Counted from the stretch's first letter, positions 8,109 to 16,368 are shown. The stretch is 23,415 nucleotides of DNA from Bacteroides sp. UBA7335 (GCA_002471185.1 DKPL01000066.1:1-23415); one strand, 5' to 3'. The notes: generated from the letters alone by a model not told the origin. Translations and numbers: made by a program.

Positions 8109-9546
8109 CTTTACTTTCGTTGCCATAACGGTCTATGGCAGTTACTGCAAAGTAAGGCATTTGGTTCCATGGGCAGATGGGTGCATACATATAAGTAGTG
8201 CCACGTACACTTTGGGCAACAATATTTTTGGGGTCGTTTGTATTTACAGGATACTCCTCAGAGGCATAAATCACATATCGAGGAGCATTGCGTTCATCGT
8301 TGTCAGTCGATGCTTGCCAAGTTAGGGTGGTGTATCCTTTGTTGTCGTGATGCACCTGCAAGGCACTTGGGGCAGTTGGTGCAACTTTATCGAGCCATGG
8401 CATGGCAGGCTGCAAAGCCGGATATTTATAAAGCTCTTGGTCTAGCTCATCGTATAGTTGTTGAGTGTTGTCCATCAAAAACTGTACCCGGTAATGTCCT
8501 TCGCCTGCCAATCCTTGTGCACGAATAAAGTGAATTTGTCGCTCAACCTCGTCGCGAGTCCAGTTGCCTTCGCGCGGATCTAGAAAGTAGATGCCCAATC
8601 CCGGGATGACTTGTCGTCCGTTGCTTTGCTCTTGCCAATCGAGTGCAAACGGATAAAAGTTATTTCCCCTGAAATACATCATCGGATAGATTTGATCTTG
8701 AATACCTTCGTTCATCCACCCTTGTGGGTCTTGATATACCACATCATAAGCGTTCCATCCGCGCGATGAGAAACGCGACGTGTCTTTATACTTTCCAACA
8801 GGACAGGTACTTACCTTTACCCAGGGCTTAATCTCTTTTACTCCTTTATATATATAGCGTACTATATCAGTTAGGTTGTCTCTTCGCCATTGATCGAGTG
8901 AGCGCCCTTTGCCATAGCGCTTGTAGTCGTAACTATCAGGAAAGGTCTTGGCATATTCGGGATAGCGCAAGTAGTCGTAGTGCACCCCATCTACATCATA
9001 TCTGTTTACCACCTCTCGTGTGAGCTTCATCAGATACTCTTTGGTAGCGGGATGTCCGGGGTTCAAGAAATATTCATTTTTGTAGGCGATGCAGATTGCT
9101 TTATGCTTTTTGGTGACCGATTGGTTGCCTAAGCTCGCTACTTGTCTTCTGCTACCTAAGGGGATAGCTACCATCCAAGCATGGCACTCCATGCCTCGTT
9201 TATGACACTCACTTACGGCAAAGGCTAGTGGGTCGTAGCCCGGGGCTTCGCCTACTTTGCCGGTGAATATAGAACTATAAGGCTCTAACTCAGAACGATA
9301 AGAGACGTCTCCCCGCATGCGTGTTTGAAACAACACGGTATTGAAGTTGGCCTCTTTAAGCTTATCTAAAATCTTGATTAACTCTTCTTGTTGACGTCGG
9401 ATAGTGGCGGGTGTGGTAGCTTTACTCTTGGGCCAATCTAGTCCGTAAGCCGTTGTTATCCAGGCAGCTCTAACTTCTTGTTTAGGCTGGGCATTGGCCA
9501 AGAGCGGCATGAAAAAGAAAAGTAGAAAGTAGAAATAAAGTCGCAT
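8092..9546 (-). CDS. GHL10-family glycoside hydrolase-like exported protein (YngK/DigH type) with FN3-like domain
   Basis: A 484-residue protein with a signal peptide (residues 1-19, cleavage after ANA) and no lipobox. Residues about 24-385 are a GHL10 (PF02638) TIM-barrel-like domain: VRAAWITTAYGLDWP at the start, NTVLFQTRMRGD, the family signature DGVHYDYLRYP (D186 onward), and DQIYPMMYF. Residues 389-484 look like a fibronectin type III-type beta domain. The E. coli relative DigH (YddW) cleaves peptidoglycan strands stripped of stem peptides, so a cell-wall glycan substrate is possible here; alternatively it acts on a dietary or host glycan. No polysaccharide-utilisation genes adjoin it. 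It has a divergent promoter region shared with cstA, and its 3' end overlaps the ATP-grasp gene with no terminator visible. Confidence 0.88.
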   Translation of the reverse strand: MRLYFYFLLFFFMPLLANAQPKQEVRAAWITTAYGLDWPKSKATTPATIRRQQEELIKILDKLKEANFNTVLFQTRMRGDVSYRSELEPYSSIFTGKVGEAPGYDPLAFAVSECHKRGMECHAWMVAIPLGSRRQVASLGNQSVTKKHKAICIAYKNEYFLNPGHPATKEYLMKLTREVVNRYDVDGVHYDYLRYPEYAKTFPDSYDYKRYGKGRSLDQWRRDNLTDIVRYIYKGVKEIKPWVKVSTCPVGKYKDTSRFSSRGWNAYDVVYQDPQGWMNEGIQDQIYPMMYFRGNNFYPFALDWQEQSNGRQVIPGLGIYFLDPREGNWTRDEVERQIHFIRAQGLAGEGHYRVQFLMDNTQQLYDELDQELYKYPALQPAMPWLDKVAPTAPSALQVHHDNKGYTTLTWQASTDNDERNAPRYVIYASEEYPVNTNDPKNIVAQSVRGTTYMYAPICPWNQMPYFAVTAIDRYGNESKATQSK

Positions 9547-9575
9547 AAATGGCCGAATATTGTTATATATGGCAG

Positions 9576-9583
9576 CAAAGTTA
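9576..9583 (-). promoter_or_regulatory. Probable -7 element for the GHL10 gene
   Basis: On the minus strand TAACTTTG matches TAnnTTTG exactly, 29 bases before the ATG at 9546. No TTTG was found at the expected upstream spacing. Confidence 0.5.
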
Positions 9584-9624
9584 GTAAAAGTGTCGGTATT
9601 TTTTTCCTTTTCGGGAGTTTATGC

Positions 9625-9632
9625 TACATTTG
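9625..9632 (+). promoter_or_regulatory. Probable -7 element for the cstA operon
   Basis: TACATTTG matches TAnnTTTG exactly and lies 25 bases before the cstA ATG. A T-run at about 9598-9605 stands at the -33 position, without a perfect TTTG. Confidence 0.55.
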
Positions 9633-9657
9633 CATATGTTAAACTAATAAGCACGCC

Positions 9658-11079
9658 ATGATTACTTTTACAATCTGCCTGTTAGTCCTTATAACCGGAT
9701 ATTTTACTTATGGACGGTTTGCCGAACGCGTTTTCGGACCCGACAATCGAAAAACACCTGCCACCCTCATGTCTGACGGAGTGGATTACATCCCCTTGCC
9801 AACTTGGAAGATTTTTATGATTCAGTTTCTGAATATAGCCGGATTGGGTCCAATCTTTGGAGCTATTATGGGAGCTAAGTTTGGAGTTTCATCTTACATC
9901 TGGATTGTTATCGGTAGCATTTTTGCCGGTGCAGTGCACGATTATTTTGCGGGAATGCTTTCGCTTAGACATCAAGGCGAAACTTTGCCCGAAATCATAG
10001 GCAGATACTTAGGCCTTACTACCAAACGCGTGATGCTGGTACTCACTGTAGTACTGATGATTCTTGTTGGAGCTGTCTTTGTGGCTGGTCCTGCCGGACT
10101 TTTGGCCAATCTTACTCCATCGGGTTTTGATGCTACTTTCTGGATTATCATTGTGTTTGTTTACTATGTGTTAGCCACCTTTCTGCCTATTGATAAAATC
10201 ATCGGAAAGGTTTACCCCTTGTTTGCAGCAGCTCTACTCTTTATGGCCATAGGCATTGTGGTGATGCTTTATGTCAATTGTCCTGTGTTGCCCGAGTTCT
10301 GGGATGGCCTTCACAATACCAATCCATCTGCCGATACATTGCCTATATTTCCTATTATGTTTGTAAGCATTGCCTGCGGAGCTATATCGGGTTTTCATGC
10401 TACACAGAGTCCGATGATGGCTCGCTGTATGACTTCAGAACGTTATGGACGTCCTGTGTTTTACGGGGCTATGATAACCGAAGGCATTGTGGCTCTGATT
10501 TGGGCAGCGGCAGCTACCTACTTCTTTCACCAAAACGGAATGGGCGAGAGTAATGCCTCGGTCATTGTCAACTCCATTACTCGCAATTGGCTGGGGGCAG
10601 CCGGTGGAGTGCTAGCCGTGTTGGGAGTTATTGCGGCTCCTATCACCTCGGGCGATACAGCATTCCGTTCAGCTCGTCTTATTGTGGCAGACTTCTTGAA
10701 GTTGGAGCAAAAGAGTATTCGCAATCGCCTATATATCTGTATTCCTCTTTTTGTTATCGCCATTTGTTTGTTGCTCTATAGTTTGCAAGATGCCAATGGG
10801 TTTAATATGATTTGGAGATATTTTGCTTGGATGAATCAAACACTAGCCGTGTTCACCTTATGGGCCATTACCGTATTCTTGGTTCGAGCACACAAAACTT
10901 ACTGGTTGACCTTCATTCCTGCCCTGTTTATGACCGGAGTTTGTTCTACTTATATCTGCATTGCTCCCGAAGGGTTGGGCTTTTCGCAGTCGGTGGCCTA
11001 CTGGGTAGGGGCTGTTTGTGTGCTAATAGCTATCGGCTGGTTTATCTACTGGAAACAGAAGGTATCAAACAATAAATGA
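9658..11079 (+). CDS. cstA: CstA-family carbon starvation transporter
   Basis: A 473-residue inner-membrane protein with a dozen or so hydrophobic segments, starting with TFTICLLVLITGYFTYGRF. CstA family members take up peptides or pyruvate during nutrient limitation. Family features seen: the early TYGRF...VFGPD stretch, DYIPLP, the conserved FLNIAGLGPIFGAIMGAKFG (near 58-77), GAVHDYFAGMLSLRHQG, and SGFHATQSPMMARC in the middle. It is shorter than E. coli CstA (about 700 residues), as usual for the short Bacteroidetes form, and looks complete. It is the first gene of a probable three-gene operon; the next ATG is 24 bases after its stop. Whether it moves peptides or pyruvate cannot be told from sequence alone. 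Confidence 0.93.
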   Translation: MITFTICLLVLITGYFTYGRFAERVFGPDNRKTPATLMSDGVDYIPLPTWKIFMIQFLNIAGLGPIFGAIMGAKFGVSSYIWIVIGSIFAGAVHDYFAGMLSLRHQGETLPEIIGRYLGLTTKRVMLVLTVVLMILVGAVFVAGPAGLLANLTPSGFDATFWIIIVFVYYVLATFLPIDKIIGKVYPLFAAALLFMAIGIVVMLYVNCPVLPEFWDGLHNTNPSADTLPIFPIMFVSIACGAISGFHATQSPMMARCMTSERYGRPVFYGAMITEGIVALIWAAAATYFFHQNGMGESNASVIVNSITRNWLGAAGGVLAVLGVIAAPITSGDTAFRSARLIVADFLKLEQKSIRNRLYICIPLFVIAICLLLYSLQDANGFNMIWRYFAWMNQTLAVFTLWAITVFLVRAHKTYWLTFIPALFMTGVCSTYICIAPEGLGFSQSVAYWVGAVCVLIAIGWFIYWKQKVSNNK

Positions 11080-11103
11080 TAATACGAATAATAAAATAGT
11101 TTC

Positions 11104-11355
11104 ATGAAAAAGGTAAAAAAATCTACATGGGTAACTCTTGCATTGCTTATTTACGTAACGGCAACGGCGATCTACTTAGTTCCACGCAACAACGAAATAA
11201 GCAATACTGAAAAAGCACTGACTGTAATTGCATCCTATATCATTGTGTTTACGTTATGGATTGTGCTTAGACAGAAAGAGAAAGTGCAACAACGTCGTCG
11301 CGAAGAGGATGAATTGTTGCGTAAACAAAATCAGGAACAAAAACCTAATAAATAA
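11104..11355 (+). CDS. Small membrane protein, two predicted helices
   Basis: An 83-residue protein of unknown function. Two hydrophobic stretches (about residues 8-26 and 39-58) are separated by a short polar loop with NNEISNTEK. The C-terminal 25 residues are rich in K, R, E and Q and probably lie in the cytoplasm, possibly as a short helix. It sits between cstA and a beta-barrel gene on the same strand with gaps of 24 and 12 bases, so cotranscription is likely. The position suggests an accessory subunit of the transporter or an unrelated small envelope protein; nothing in the sequence decides between these. Confidence 0.75.
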   Translation: MKKVKKSTWVTLALLIYVTATAIYLVPRNNEISNTEKALTVIASYIIVFTLWIVLRQKEKVQQRRREEDELLRKQNQEQKPNK

Positions 11356-11367
11356 ACAGTTGATTTG

Positions 11368-11856
11368 ATGAAAAAATTAGTATTTCTTATGGTGTGCTTA
11401 TTGGTAGTGTCAGTAAGTGCACACGCACAGTTCGAACAAGGCAAGTGGATTATCAATCCTTCGTTTACGGGTATGGGATTTTCTGTAAGTAAAGCCGAGA
11501 AAGCTCAGTTTGGTTTGGGCTTCAAAGCTGGTAACTTCTTGGCCGAAGGTATTGCACTGATGGTTGAAGGAGGAGCTGACTGGAGCAAACCTAAAAGTGT
11601 TTACTCATTGGGCACAGGTGGACGTTTTTACTTCAATAAAACAGGTATTTACTTGGGTGCCGGACTACGTTTAGATCGTGAGCGCCTCAAAGGTGGATAT
11701 CATCACACCGAATTTGGCTTGGGAGTGGATGCCGGATATGCATTTTTCTTGTCTAGAACGGTAACTTTAGAACCTGCAGTTTACTACAACTGGTGTTTCA
11801 ACCAAGGCGATATGTCTAAGTTTGGTATTAAATTAGGATTCGGTATCTATCTGTAA
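11368..11856 (+). CDS. Small outer-membrane beta-barrel protein
   Basis: A 162-residue protein. Residues 1-20 are a signal peptide ending SVSAHAQ. The rest is a run of short amphipathic strands with many Gly and aromatic residues (GLGFKAGNFL, GGRFYFNKTGIYLGAGLRL, FGLGVDAGYAFF, YNWCFN) and ends with KLGFGIYL, a hydrophobic aromatic-rich terminal strand typical of barrels of the OmpW/PorT-like 8-strand kind. Start choice: a TTG at 11365 directly before the ATG would add one residue; the ATG at 11368 is preferred. It is the last gene of the cstA operon, followed by a terminator. Function unknown; a structural or small-pore role is possible. Confidence 0.83.
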   Translation: MKKLVFLMVCLLVVSVSAHAQFEQGKWIINPSFTGMGFSVSKAEKAQFGLGFKAGNFLAEGIALMVEGGADWSKPKSVYSLGTGGRFYFNKTGIYLGAGLRLDRERLKGGYHHTEFGLGVDAGYAFFLSRTVTLEPAVYYNWCFNQGDMSKFGIKLGFGIYL

Positions 11857-11883
11857 CTATTCGTAGTTATTTCAGAATAAAAG

Positions 11884-11922
11884 AAACGGGCAACTACTTC
11901 TCAGATGAGTAGTTGCCCGTTT
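11884..11922. terminator. Bidirectional terminator between the beta-barrel and susA genes
   Basis: A perfect 15-bp inverted repeat (11884-11898 with 11908-11922, AAACGGGCAACTACT in the left arm) with a 9-base loop. T residues follow on the plus strand (TTTTAT), and CTTTTATT follows on the minus strand. It lies 28 bases past both convergent stops (11856 and 11950), so it serves both transcripts. Confidence 0.92.
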
Positions 11923-11949
11923 TATCATAATAAAGGTGTTGTTGAATCG

Positions 11950-13803
11950 TTAATTGAGTTCTAAAACCAATGACTCGCGAGGCGACATGGTTAGCTCTTT
12001 ATCTAGTGTTATCATTTTACCGGTCAGCACATCTTTAGCTTGTGTGTGTCCCTTTAAAACCTCTTGATAGTATTTTAGCGAAACCGTTGTTGGGCTATCT
12101 GTTCCATTCAGCATCACAAACACGGTTTTGCCTTCGTATTGGCGCGCATAAGCGTAAACTCCATTTTGCACCATGAATTGTGTCATTGTTCCTTTGGCTA
12201 TTACTTCGTTGCCTTTGCGCCAGTTAAGGAGTGTTTTAAAGAAATCATAACTCTCATTTTGCAAGGCTGTGCGTTGCGCCGGAGTCAATGCGCTAAGTGC
12301 ATCGTTTTCCCATCCACCAGGGAAGTCTTTGCGCACATAACCATCACTCTTGCTTTTCACTCCATTCATCATCACCTCAGTGCCATAGTAAAGTTGAGGA
12401 ATACGACGAGTGGTGAGTAATAGGGTAGTAGCCTGTTTTAGCATAGGCAGGTTATCGCCTTCGCCCAAGAAACGGTCGGTATCGTGATTTTCGATAAAAG
12501 CCAATACTGATGATGGGTCGGGATAAAGATAGTCATACACGAAGTTATTGTATATGCGGTCTAACCCTTTAAACCAAGTCTCAGTCTGTTCGTTTTTTGC
12601 AGTATTGATGCGGTCGAAAAAACTAAAGTCCATCACCGTTTTCAAGTTACTATTTTTAGGAGCCGATAGCTTAGAGTCTTTTTGCCACCAAGCGGTATAG
12701 GCCGGTTCGGTAACCCAAGTTTCGCCCACTGTGTTGTAGTTGGGATACTCTTCGTTCAACTCTTTCATCCAATTGCTCATAGCATCATAGTCGGCATACG
12801 GATAAGTATCCATGCGGATGCCGTCGATATTGGCATACTCAATCCACCACATACTGTTTTGCAGTAAGTATTTGTAAACATGAGGATTTTTCTGGTTTAA
12901 GTCGGGCATCACCGGAACAAACCAGCCATTTTCAGTTTCGTTGGTGTCGTATTTCGAAGCATACGGGTCAACATGTGGAGTTAATTTATAAGATGTCTGT
13001 ACGTAGTTATTTTCAAAGTCGGGACTATTGAAAAAATCTTTTGAAGGCATATCTTTAATCCAGGGATGCTCTGAACCGGAGTGATTGAATATCATATCCA
13101 TCACAATCTTAATGCCCTTGTCGTGAGCCTTGGCTATCAGTTGCTTATACTCTTCGTTGGTGCCAAAGCGTGGGTCTACTTTATAATAATCGGTAGTAGC
13201 ATATCCATGATAAGAACCACCTTCCATATTGTTCTCTAACACGGGGGTAAACCAAAGCGCGGTAACTCCCAAATCGTCGAAGTAGTCTAGGTTTTGCTCA
13301 ATACCTGCAAGGTCGCCACCGTGACGGGCGTTAGGGTCGTTACGATCTACCTTGTAAGGAGCCATTCCGGCTATCATATCATTATTGGGGTTGCCATTGG
13401 CAAAACGGTCGGGCATCAATAGATACAGTGCATCCGAAGCATCAAAACCATAGTGCTCACTTCCCGCCTTGTCGCGTGCTTTTAGTTCGTAGTTTTCTAC
13501 TATTTTTTGTTTGCCTGCACTAAAGGTAATAGGAAATGTGCATGGCTTAACCGAAGAATCAATATTGAGGTAGACAATCAGGTAATTATTACTTTCTAGC
13601 TTAACGGTGCTATTGAGTGTTATACCGGGATGGTTTACTGTAACTTTAGCATCGCCAATGCCGCTACCATATACAAATAGTTGCAACTCTTGATTGCTCA
13701 TCCCTGCGTACCAGAAGGGAGGATCTATTTTGGTAATATTCATAGCGCAAAGACTATAAAAGGTCGTCAGCCATAAGCCAATAAAAAACAAAATTCTTTT
13801 CAT
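11950..13803 (-). CDS. susA: SusA-like periplasmic neopullulanase (GH13 alpha-amylase family)
   Basis: A 617-residue protein, the same length as SusA of Bacteroides thetaiotaomicron as I recall it. Residues 1-20 are a signal peptide (cleavage after SLCA), pointing to the periplasm. An N-terminal immunoglobulin-like domain (about 21-115) is followed by the GH13 barrel with DALYLLMPDRFANG, GVTALWFTPVLEN and MDMIFNHSG. The catalytic triad is visible: nucleophile D332 in GIRMD, acid/base E361 in VGETW, and D441 in ENHDTD. A beta-sandwich closes the C-terminus. It should cleave alpha-1,4 links of maltooligosaccharides or pullulan fragments imported through a SusCD-type system. Odd: no susB, susC, susD, susR or other glycan genes flank it here. 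It shares a terminator with the cstA operon, and a possible LacI-type operator lies about 95 bases upstream. Confidence 0.9.
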   Translation of the reverse strand: MKRILFFIGLWLTTFYSLCAMNITKIDPPFWYAGMSNQELQLFVYGSGIGDAKVTVNHPGITLNSTVKLESNNYLIVYLNIDSSVKPCTFPITFSAGKQKIVENYELKARDKAGSEHYGFDASDALYLLMPDRFANGNPNNDMIAGMAPYKVDRNDPNARHGGDLAGIEQNLDYFDDLGVTALWFTPVLENNMEGGSYHGYATTDYYKVDPRFGTNEEYKQLIAKAHDKGIKIVMDMIFNHSGSEHPWIKDMPSKDFFNSPDFENNYVQTSYKLTPHVDPYASKYDTNETENGWFVPVMPDLNQKNPHVYKYLLQNSMWWIEYANIDGIRMDTYPYADYDAMSNWMKELNEEYPNYNTVGETWVTEPAYTAWWQKDSKLSAPKNSNLKTVMDFSFFDRINTAKNEQTETWFKGLDRIYNNFVYDYLYPDPSSVLAFIENHDTDRFLGEGDNLPMLKQATTLLLTTRRIPQLYYGTEVMMNGVKSKSDGYVRKDFPGGWENDALSALTPAQRTALQNESYDFFKTLLNWRKGNEVIAKGTMTQFMVQNGVYAYARQYEGKTVFVMLNGTDSPTTVSLKYYQEVLKGHTQAKDVLTGKMITLDKELTMSPRESLVLELN

Positions 13804-13874
13804 GATATTAGTTTGTTTAATGTAATCAATATGCTAATATATAATAAATCTTTGGCTTGTCTGGTTTTTAAGCA

Positions 13875-13909
13875 GATAGCCTTTTTTATATATTTATGCA
13901 AACGTTTTC
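13875..13909 (-). promoter_or_regulatory. Possible susA promoter with overlapping LacI-type operator
   Basis: GCAAACGTTTTC (13898-13909) is palindromic at 10 of 12 positions around a central CG, like LacI/GalR-family operators. Its complement contains TTTG (13902-13899). A TATC start of a degenerate -7 element lies 20 bases further along the minus strand (13878-13875), but the rest of that element does not match TAnnTTTG. Operator overlap with a promoter would suit repression of a glycan gene. Confidence 0.35.
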
Positions 13910-14048
13910 GCTTTTGCTTTGTTCGAGCTCTATTCTAATTTATCTATTGATAAAAGTAAAATATAGCCTTTTCGAATTTGCCACGTTTCATGATTTAGCA
14001 AATGAGGAGTTGTTTTCCAACTTGTTTCCAATTGTTTGAAACGATACC

Positions 14049-14084
14049 TCCGAAGGCTTGGAACAAAAGTTTCAAGCCTTCGGA
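14049..14084. repeat. Very stable 16-bp hairpin with AAAA loop
   Basis: The arms 14049-14064 and 14069-14084 pair over 16 positions with one G-T wobble; the left arm begins TCCGAAGGCTTGGAAC. The loop is AAAA. No T-run follows on either strand, which argues against a simple terminator. Confidence 0.75.
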
Positions 14085-14136
14085 ACTAACCGAAACAAGG
14101 GTGCTTACCATCTTAGGTGAGTTGCTACAAACAAAA

Positions 14137-14172
14137 AAACGGTAAGTTGCAGTGTGTTGCAGCTTACCGTTT
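14137..14172 (-). terminator. Terminator at the end of the large minus-strand cluster
   Basis: AAACGGTAAG (14137-14146) pairs with CTTACCGTTT (14163-14172), and the stem continues inward through a T-G wobble and TGCA/TGCA to a 6-base loop. On the minus strand the stem runs into seven U residues. It lies 20 bases past the stop at 14193. Confidence 0.9.
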
Positions 14173-14192
14173 ACTGTTTTTATATCTCTGAG

Positions 14193-15080
14193 TTATTGCT
14201 TCATTGGCTCTACTTGATAGCCTTTTTGCTTGAGCAGATTGATAATACCCTTTTCGCCAGGAAGATGAAGCGCCCCCACTGCAATAAATGCGGGTGCCTC
14301 TTTCATTTTAGCTGGCAAAATCTCAACCCAGTTTAGGTTGCGCGTATCAAGCATTGCTGCTATTTCTTGTGGAGTAGCATCGCAGGCATTACCCTCTTTT
14401 TCGTTCGAAATGTTATACAACTCATTCAAATCTTGCTTCATATAAGCATTGGTAAGCCGTTTGGTACGCTCAAGCCCCTCGTCAAGATTGGATAGGGTGC
14501 ATACCAAAAGGTCGGCTTGACGTTGCAACGATCCGGTATTGTATAGTAGGTTGAACTGATATTCCGGAGTTTCGAGTCCGGAAACTGCCTTGCCTTGGTT
14601 GATAGCTAACGATTGGAAGAAGCCATCAAGTTGCTCTTGCGGATTAAAACCTCCAATCTTTTTCATATACATTATCACAATGATGTTGTTTTGAATGAAA
14701 GCTCCTTTTACTTTGGGCATCATTGCAATATCAAACATTAAGTGTTCCTTGGTAAACCCGTTTATCATTTCGTACTCTTCAGGAGTAACAAGCGATTGAA
14801 GGGTGGTGTCACTTTCGCTTGTCATAACCTTCTGCATAATCTGCATTACCTCAGCCGATTGAAGCTCACTCATGTTCAGCTCTCCTATCACTTGTTCGGT
14901 TGAGCTTAGTGCTTCTTGCAATCCTGCTATGCTGTCAGTGATGCTCAAAGGAGCTAAATGATGAGTGCCGATAAGATAAGAAGGCTTTTCAAGTCCGTTA
15001 CCCGAAATCTTCCACAATAGCTGTGCCTGGGCCATAACCACAACGCAAAGCATCAGAGTAGTGATTGTTAGTTTTTTCAT
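14193..15080 (-). CDS. TraB/GumN family protein, exported
   Basis: A 295-residue protein with a signal peptide (residues 1-19, MAQAQ at the end). It has the two motifs of the TraB/GumN family, which shares the Tiki-type metalloprotease fold: an N-terminal GTHH (38-41) following PSYLI, and a C-terminal GALHLPGEKG with H272 in the last 30 residues. Tiki proteins are membrane-linked metalloproteases; the activity of bacterial GumN-like members is mostly untested. The length is normal for the family. The gene is last in the minus-strand cluster, 19 bases after the NlpC/P60 gene, and ends at a terminator, so it is probably expressed with the envelope module. A role in envelope protein quality control is inference from context. 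Confidence 0.88.
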   Translation of the reverse strand: MKKLTITTLMLCVVVMAQAQLLWKISGNGLEKPSYLIGTHHLAPLSITDSIAGLQEALSSTEQVIGELNMSELQSAEVMQIMQKVMTSESDTTLQSLVTPEEYEMINGFTKEHLMFDIAMMPKVKGAFIQNNIIVIMYMKKIGGFNPQEQLDGFFQSLAINQGKAVSGLETPEYQFNLLYNTGSLQRQADLLVCTLSNLDEGLERTKRLTNAYMKQDLNELYNISNEKEGNACDATPQEIAAMLDTRNLNWVEILPAKMKEAPAFIAVGALHLPGEKGIINLLKQKGYQVEPMKQ

Positions 15081-15099
15081 ATTTCCGATTTTAAATAAT

Positions 15100-15615
15100 T
15101 CAGTTTATCCTTCCTCCGCCAATCCAATTGGCTATGTAGTAGGGCTCATCAAGACTATTTATAATCACTCCGAGCGAAGTGCTGGCATGTATAAACTTGC
15201 CGTTTTTAAGATAAACACCTACATGACTTACCTTTTTTCGCGAGCGGTCGGTCGAGAAAAATACCAAGTCTCCTTCCTTTAAATTGCGTTTAGCCACTGT
15301 TTTGCTCGCCTCTTTTTGCTCTCTAGAACTACGAGGTAGCTGTTTGCGATATACACTTTTGTAAAGCTGAGAGGTTAACCCCGAGCAGTCTGCACCTTTT
15401 TTGGATGTACCACCGGCACGATAGGGAGTACCTATCCAACTGGCCGACTCAATGTATAGTTTATGATTATCGTTTAAGTCGATATTCATCTTCATTTTTA
15501 TTGATGCTTTGGCCAATGCTTGGTAGTCTACCTTGGGTGCATGCGTGCGACACGAACTTAGCGTTGTTGCTATAACCAATGCCGTGAGCAAAAGACGTAC
15601 GAAGTTATTCATCAT
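15100..15615 (-). CDS. NlpC/P60 family cell-wall peptidase, lipoprotein
   Basis: A 171-residue predicted lipoprotein: residues 1-21 are hydrophobic with lipobox LSSC (C22). Residues about 50-171 are an NlpC/P60 domain with catalytic C77 in GADCSGL, H131 in SHVGVYL and H143 in FIHAS. These enzymes cut D-gamma-glutamyl-diaminopimelate or related bonds in peptidoglycan stem peptides. The size fits the single-domain Spr/MepS-like type. The ATG begins directly after the TAA of the ABC ATPase gene (no gap), indicating translational coupling; a second in-frame ATG at 15612 is an alternative start. Being tied to an ABC transporter suggests local wall remodelling in support of that system, but this is inference. 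Confidence 0.92.
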   Translation of the reverse strand: MMNNFVRLLLTALVIATTLSSCRTHAPKVDYQALAKASIKMKMNIDLNDNHKLYIESASWIGTPYRAGGTSKKGADCSGLTSQLYKSVYRKQLPRSSREQKEASKTVAKRNLKEGDLVFFSTDRSRKKVSHVGVYLKNGKFIHASTSLGVIINSLDEPYYIANWIGGGRIN

Positions 15616-16338
15616 TTACAGTTTTTCTTCCTCTTCAATAATTACATTAAAGTAATCTTCCAACTCTTTTTCAGCCGAGTTTTCTTGGTTGATAATATCG
15701 CGAATAATTACTCCATGCTCTAATAGCGCAATGCGCGAACAAACATCGACTGTATGATTTAAGTTATGACTTGAAATGATAACAGTTGCATTGTGATCTT
15801 GATTGTACTTTTGCAGCAAGTGTTTGATTACCGCTTGTGAACTTGGGTCAAGAAAGTTAAAAGGCTCGTCCAATATTAGCAATTGTGGGTGATGTAGCAT
15901 TGCCGAAATAATTCCAATCTTTTGCTTATTACCAGCTGAAAAATTGCGAATAAATTTCTTTTGTCCTATCACCTCACCATTCATGAAGCGTTCGAACTTT
16001 TGTAGACGCTCATCGATAGTATCCTTGTCTAAACCATACATTCTGCCGATAAAGTAAAAGTACTCTTCGGGCGTAAGATAGTCAATCAAAAAGCCATCGT
16101 CTATAAATGCACCTGTATATTTTTTCCAATCTTCACTTTTGCTAACATCAATGTCGTTGATACAAACATTGCCACGATCTGCTTTTAGTAAATCTAGGAT
16201 GAGGCGAAAAAGAGTAGTCTTTCCCGCACCATTATTACCTACTAAGCCAATCATATCACCTTGAAGTATGGTATAGTTTTCAATGTCTACCGCCTTCTTA
16301 TCTCCAAAGTTTTTTTGCAAGTTATTGATGGTGATCAT
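15616..16338 (-). CDS. ABC transporter ATP-binding protein
   Basis: A 240-residue nucleotide-binding subunit with all main motifs: Walker A GNNGAGKTT (34-42), signature FSAGNKQK (133-140, the variant common in ABC-2 type exporters), Walker B LLILDEP (153-159) and the H-loop SSHNL (H191). The C-terminal tail is acidic (EELDYF-like, ending EEEEKL). It follows the DUF5687 permease gene by 30 bases and abuts the NlpC/P60 gene, so it probably forms the transporter with that permease. The substrate is unknown, and no periplasmic binding protein is nearby, which favours export over import. Confidence 0.94.
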   Translation of the reverse strand: MITINNLQKNFGDKKAVDIENYTILQGDMIGLVGNNGAGKTTLFRLILDLLKADRGNVCINDIDVSKSEDWKKYTGAFIDDGFLIDYLTPEEYFYFIGRMYGLDKDTIDERLQKFERFMNGEVIGQKKFIRNFSAGNKQKIGIISAMLHHPQLLILDEPFNFLDPSSQAVIKHLLQKYNQDHNATVIISSHNLNHTVDVCSRIALLEHGVIIRDIINQENSAEKELEDYFNVIIEEEEKL

Positions 16339-16368
16339 ATCTATTTTATAAGTTTATTATCTTGAATA

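Larger units (their letters stand above)
13804..14136. other. Long intergenic region upstream of susA
   Basis: No convincing gene was found in this AT-rich stretch. It holds the presumed susA promoter and operator near 13875-13909. From 14021 to 14121 it holds a cluster of inverted repeats: a perfect outer pair CTTGTTTC/GAAACAAG (14021-14028 with 14092-14099), a very stable hairpin inside it (14049-14084), and a short hairpin CTTACC/GGTGAG (14104-14109 with 14116-14121). None is followed by a T-run. The structure lies upstream of the proposed susA promoter, so it would be in the susA leader only if a more distal promoter exists. Confidence 0.6.

Noticed and set aside
11365..11367. TTG as start of the beta-barrel gene
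   Set aside because: It is directly followed by ATG and adds one residue only; the ATG gives a standard MKK signal peptide start.
14104..14146. Antiterminator-like alternative pairing of CTTACC (14104-14109) with GGTAAG (14141-14146)
   Set aside because: On the minus strand, where the terminator acts, the pairing arm would be transcribed only after the terminator; on the plus strand there is no gene to control.
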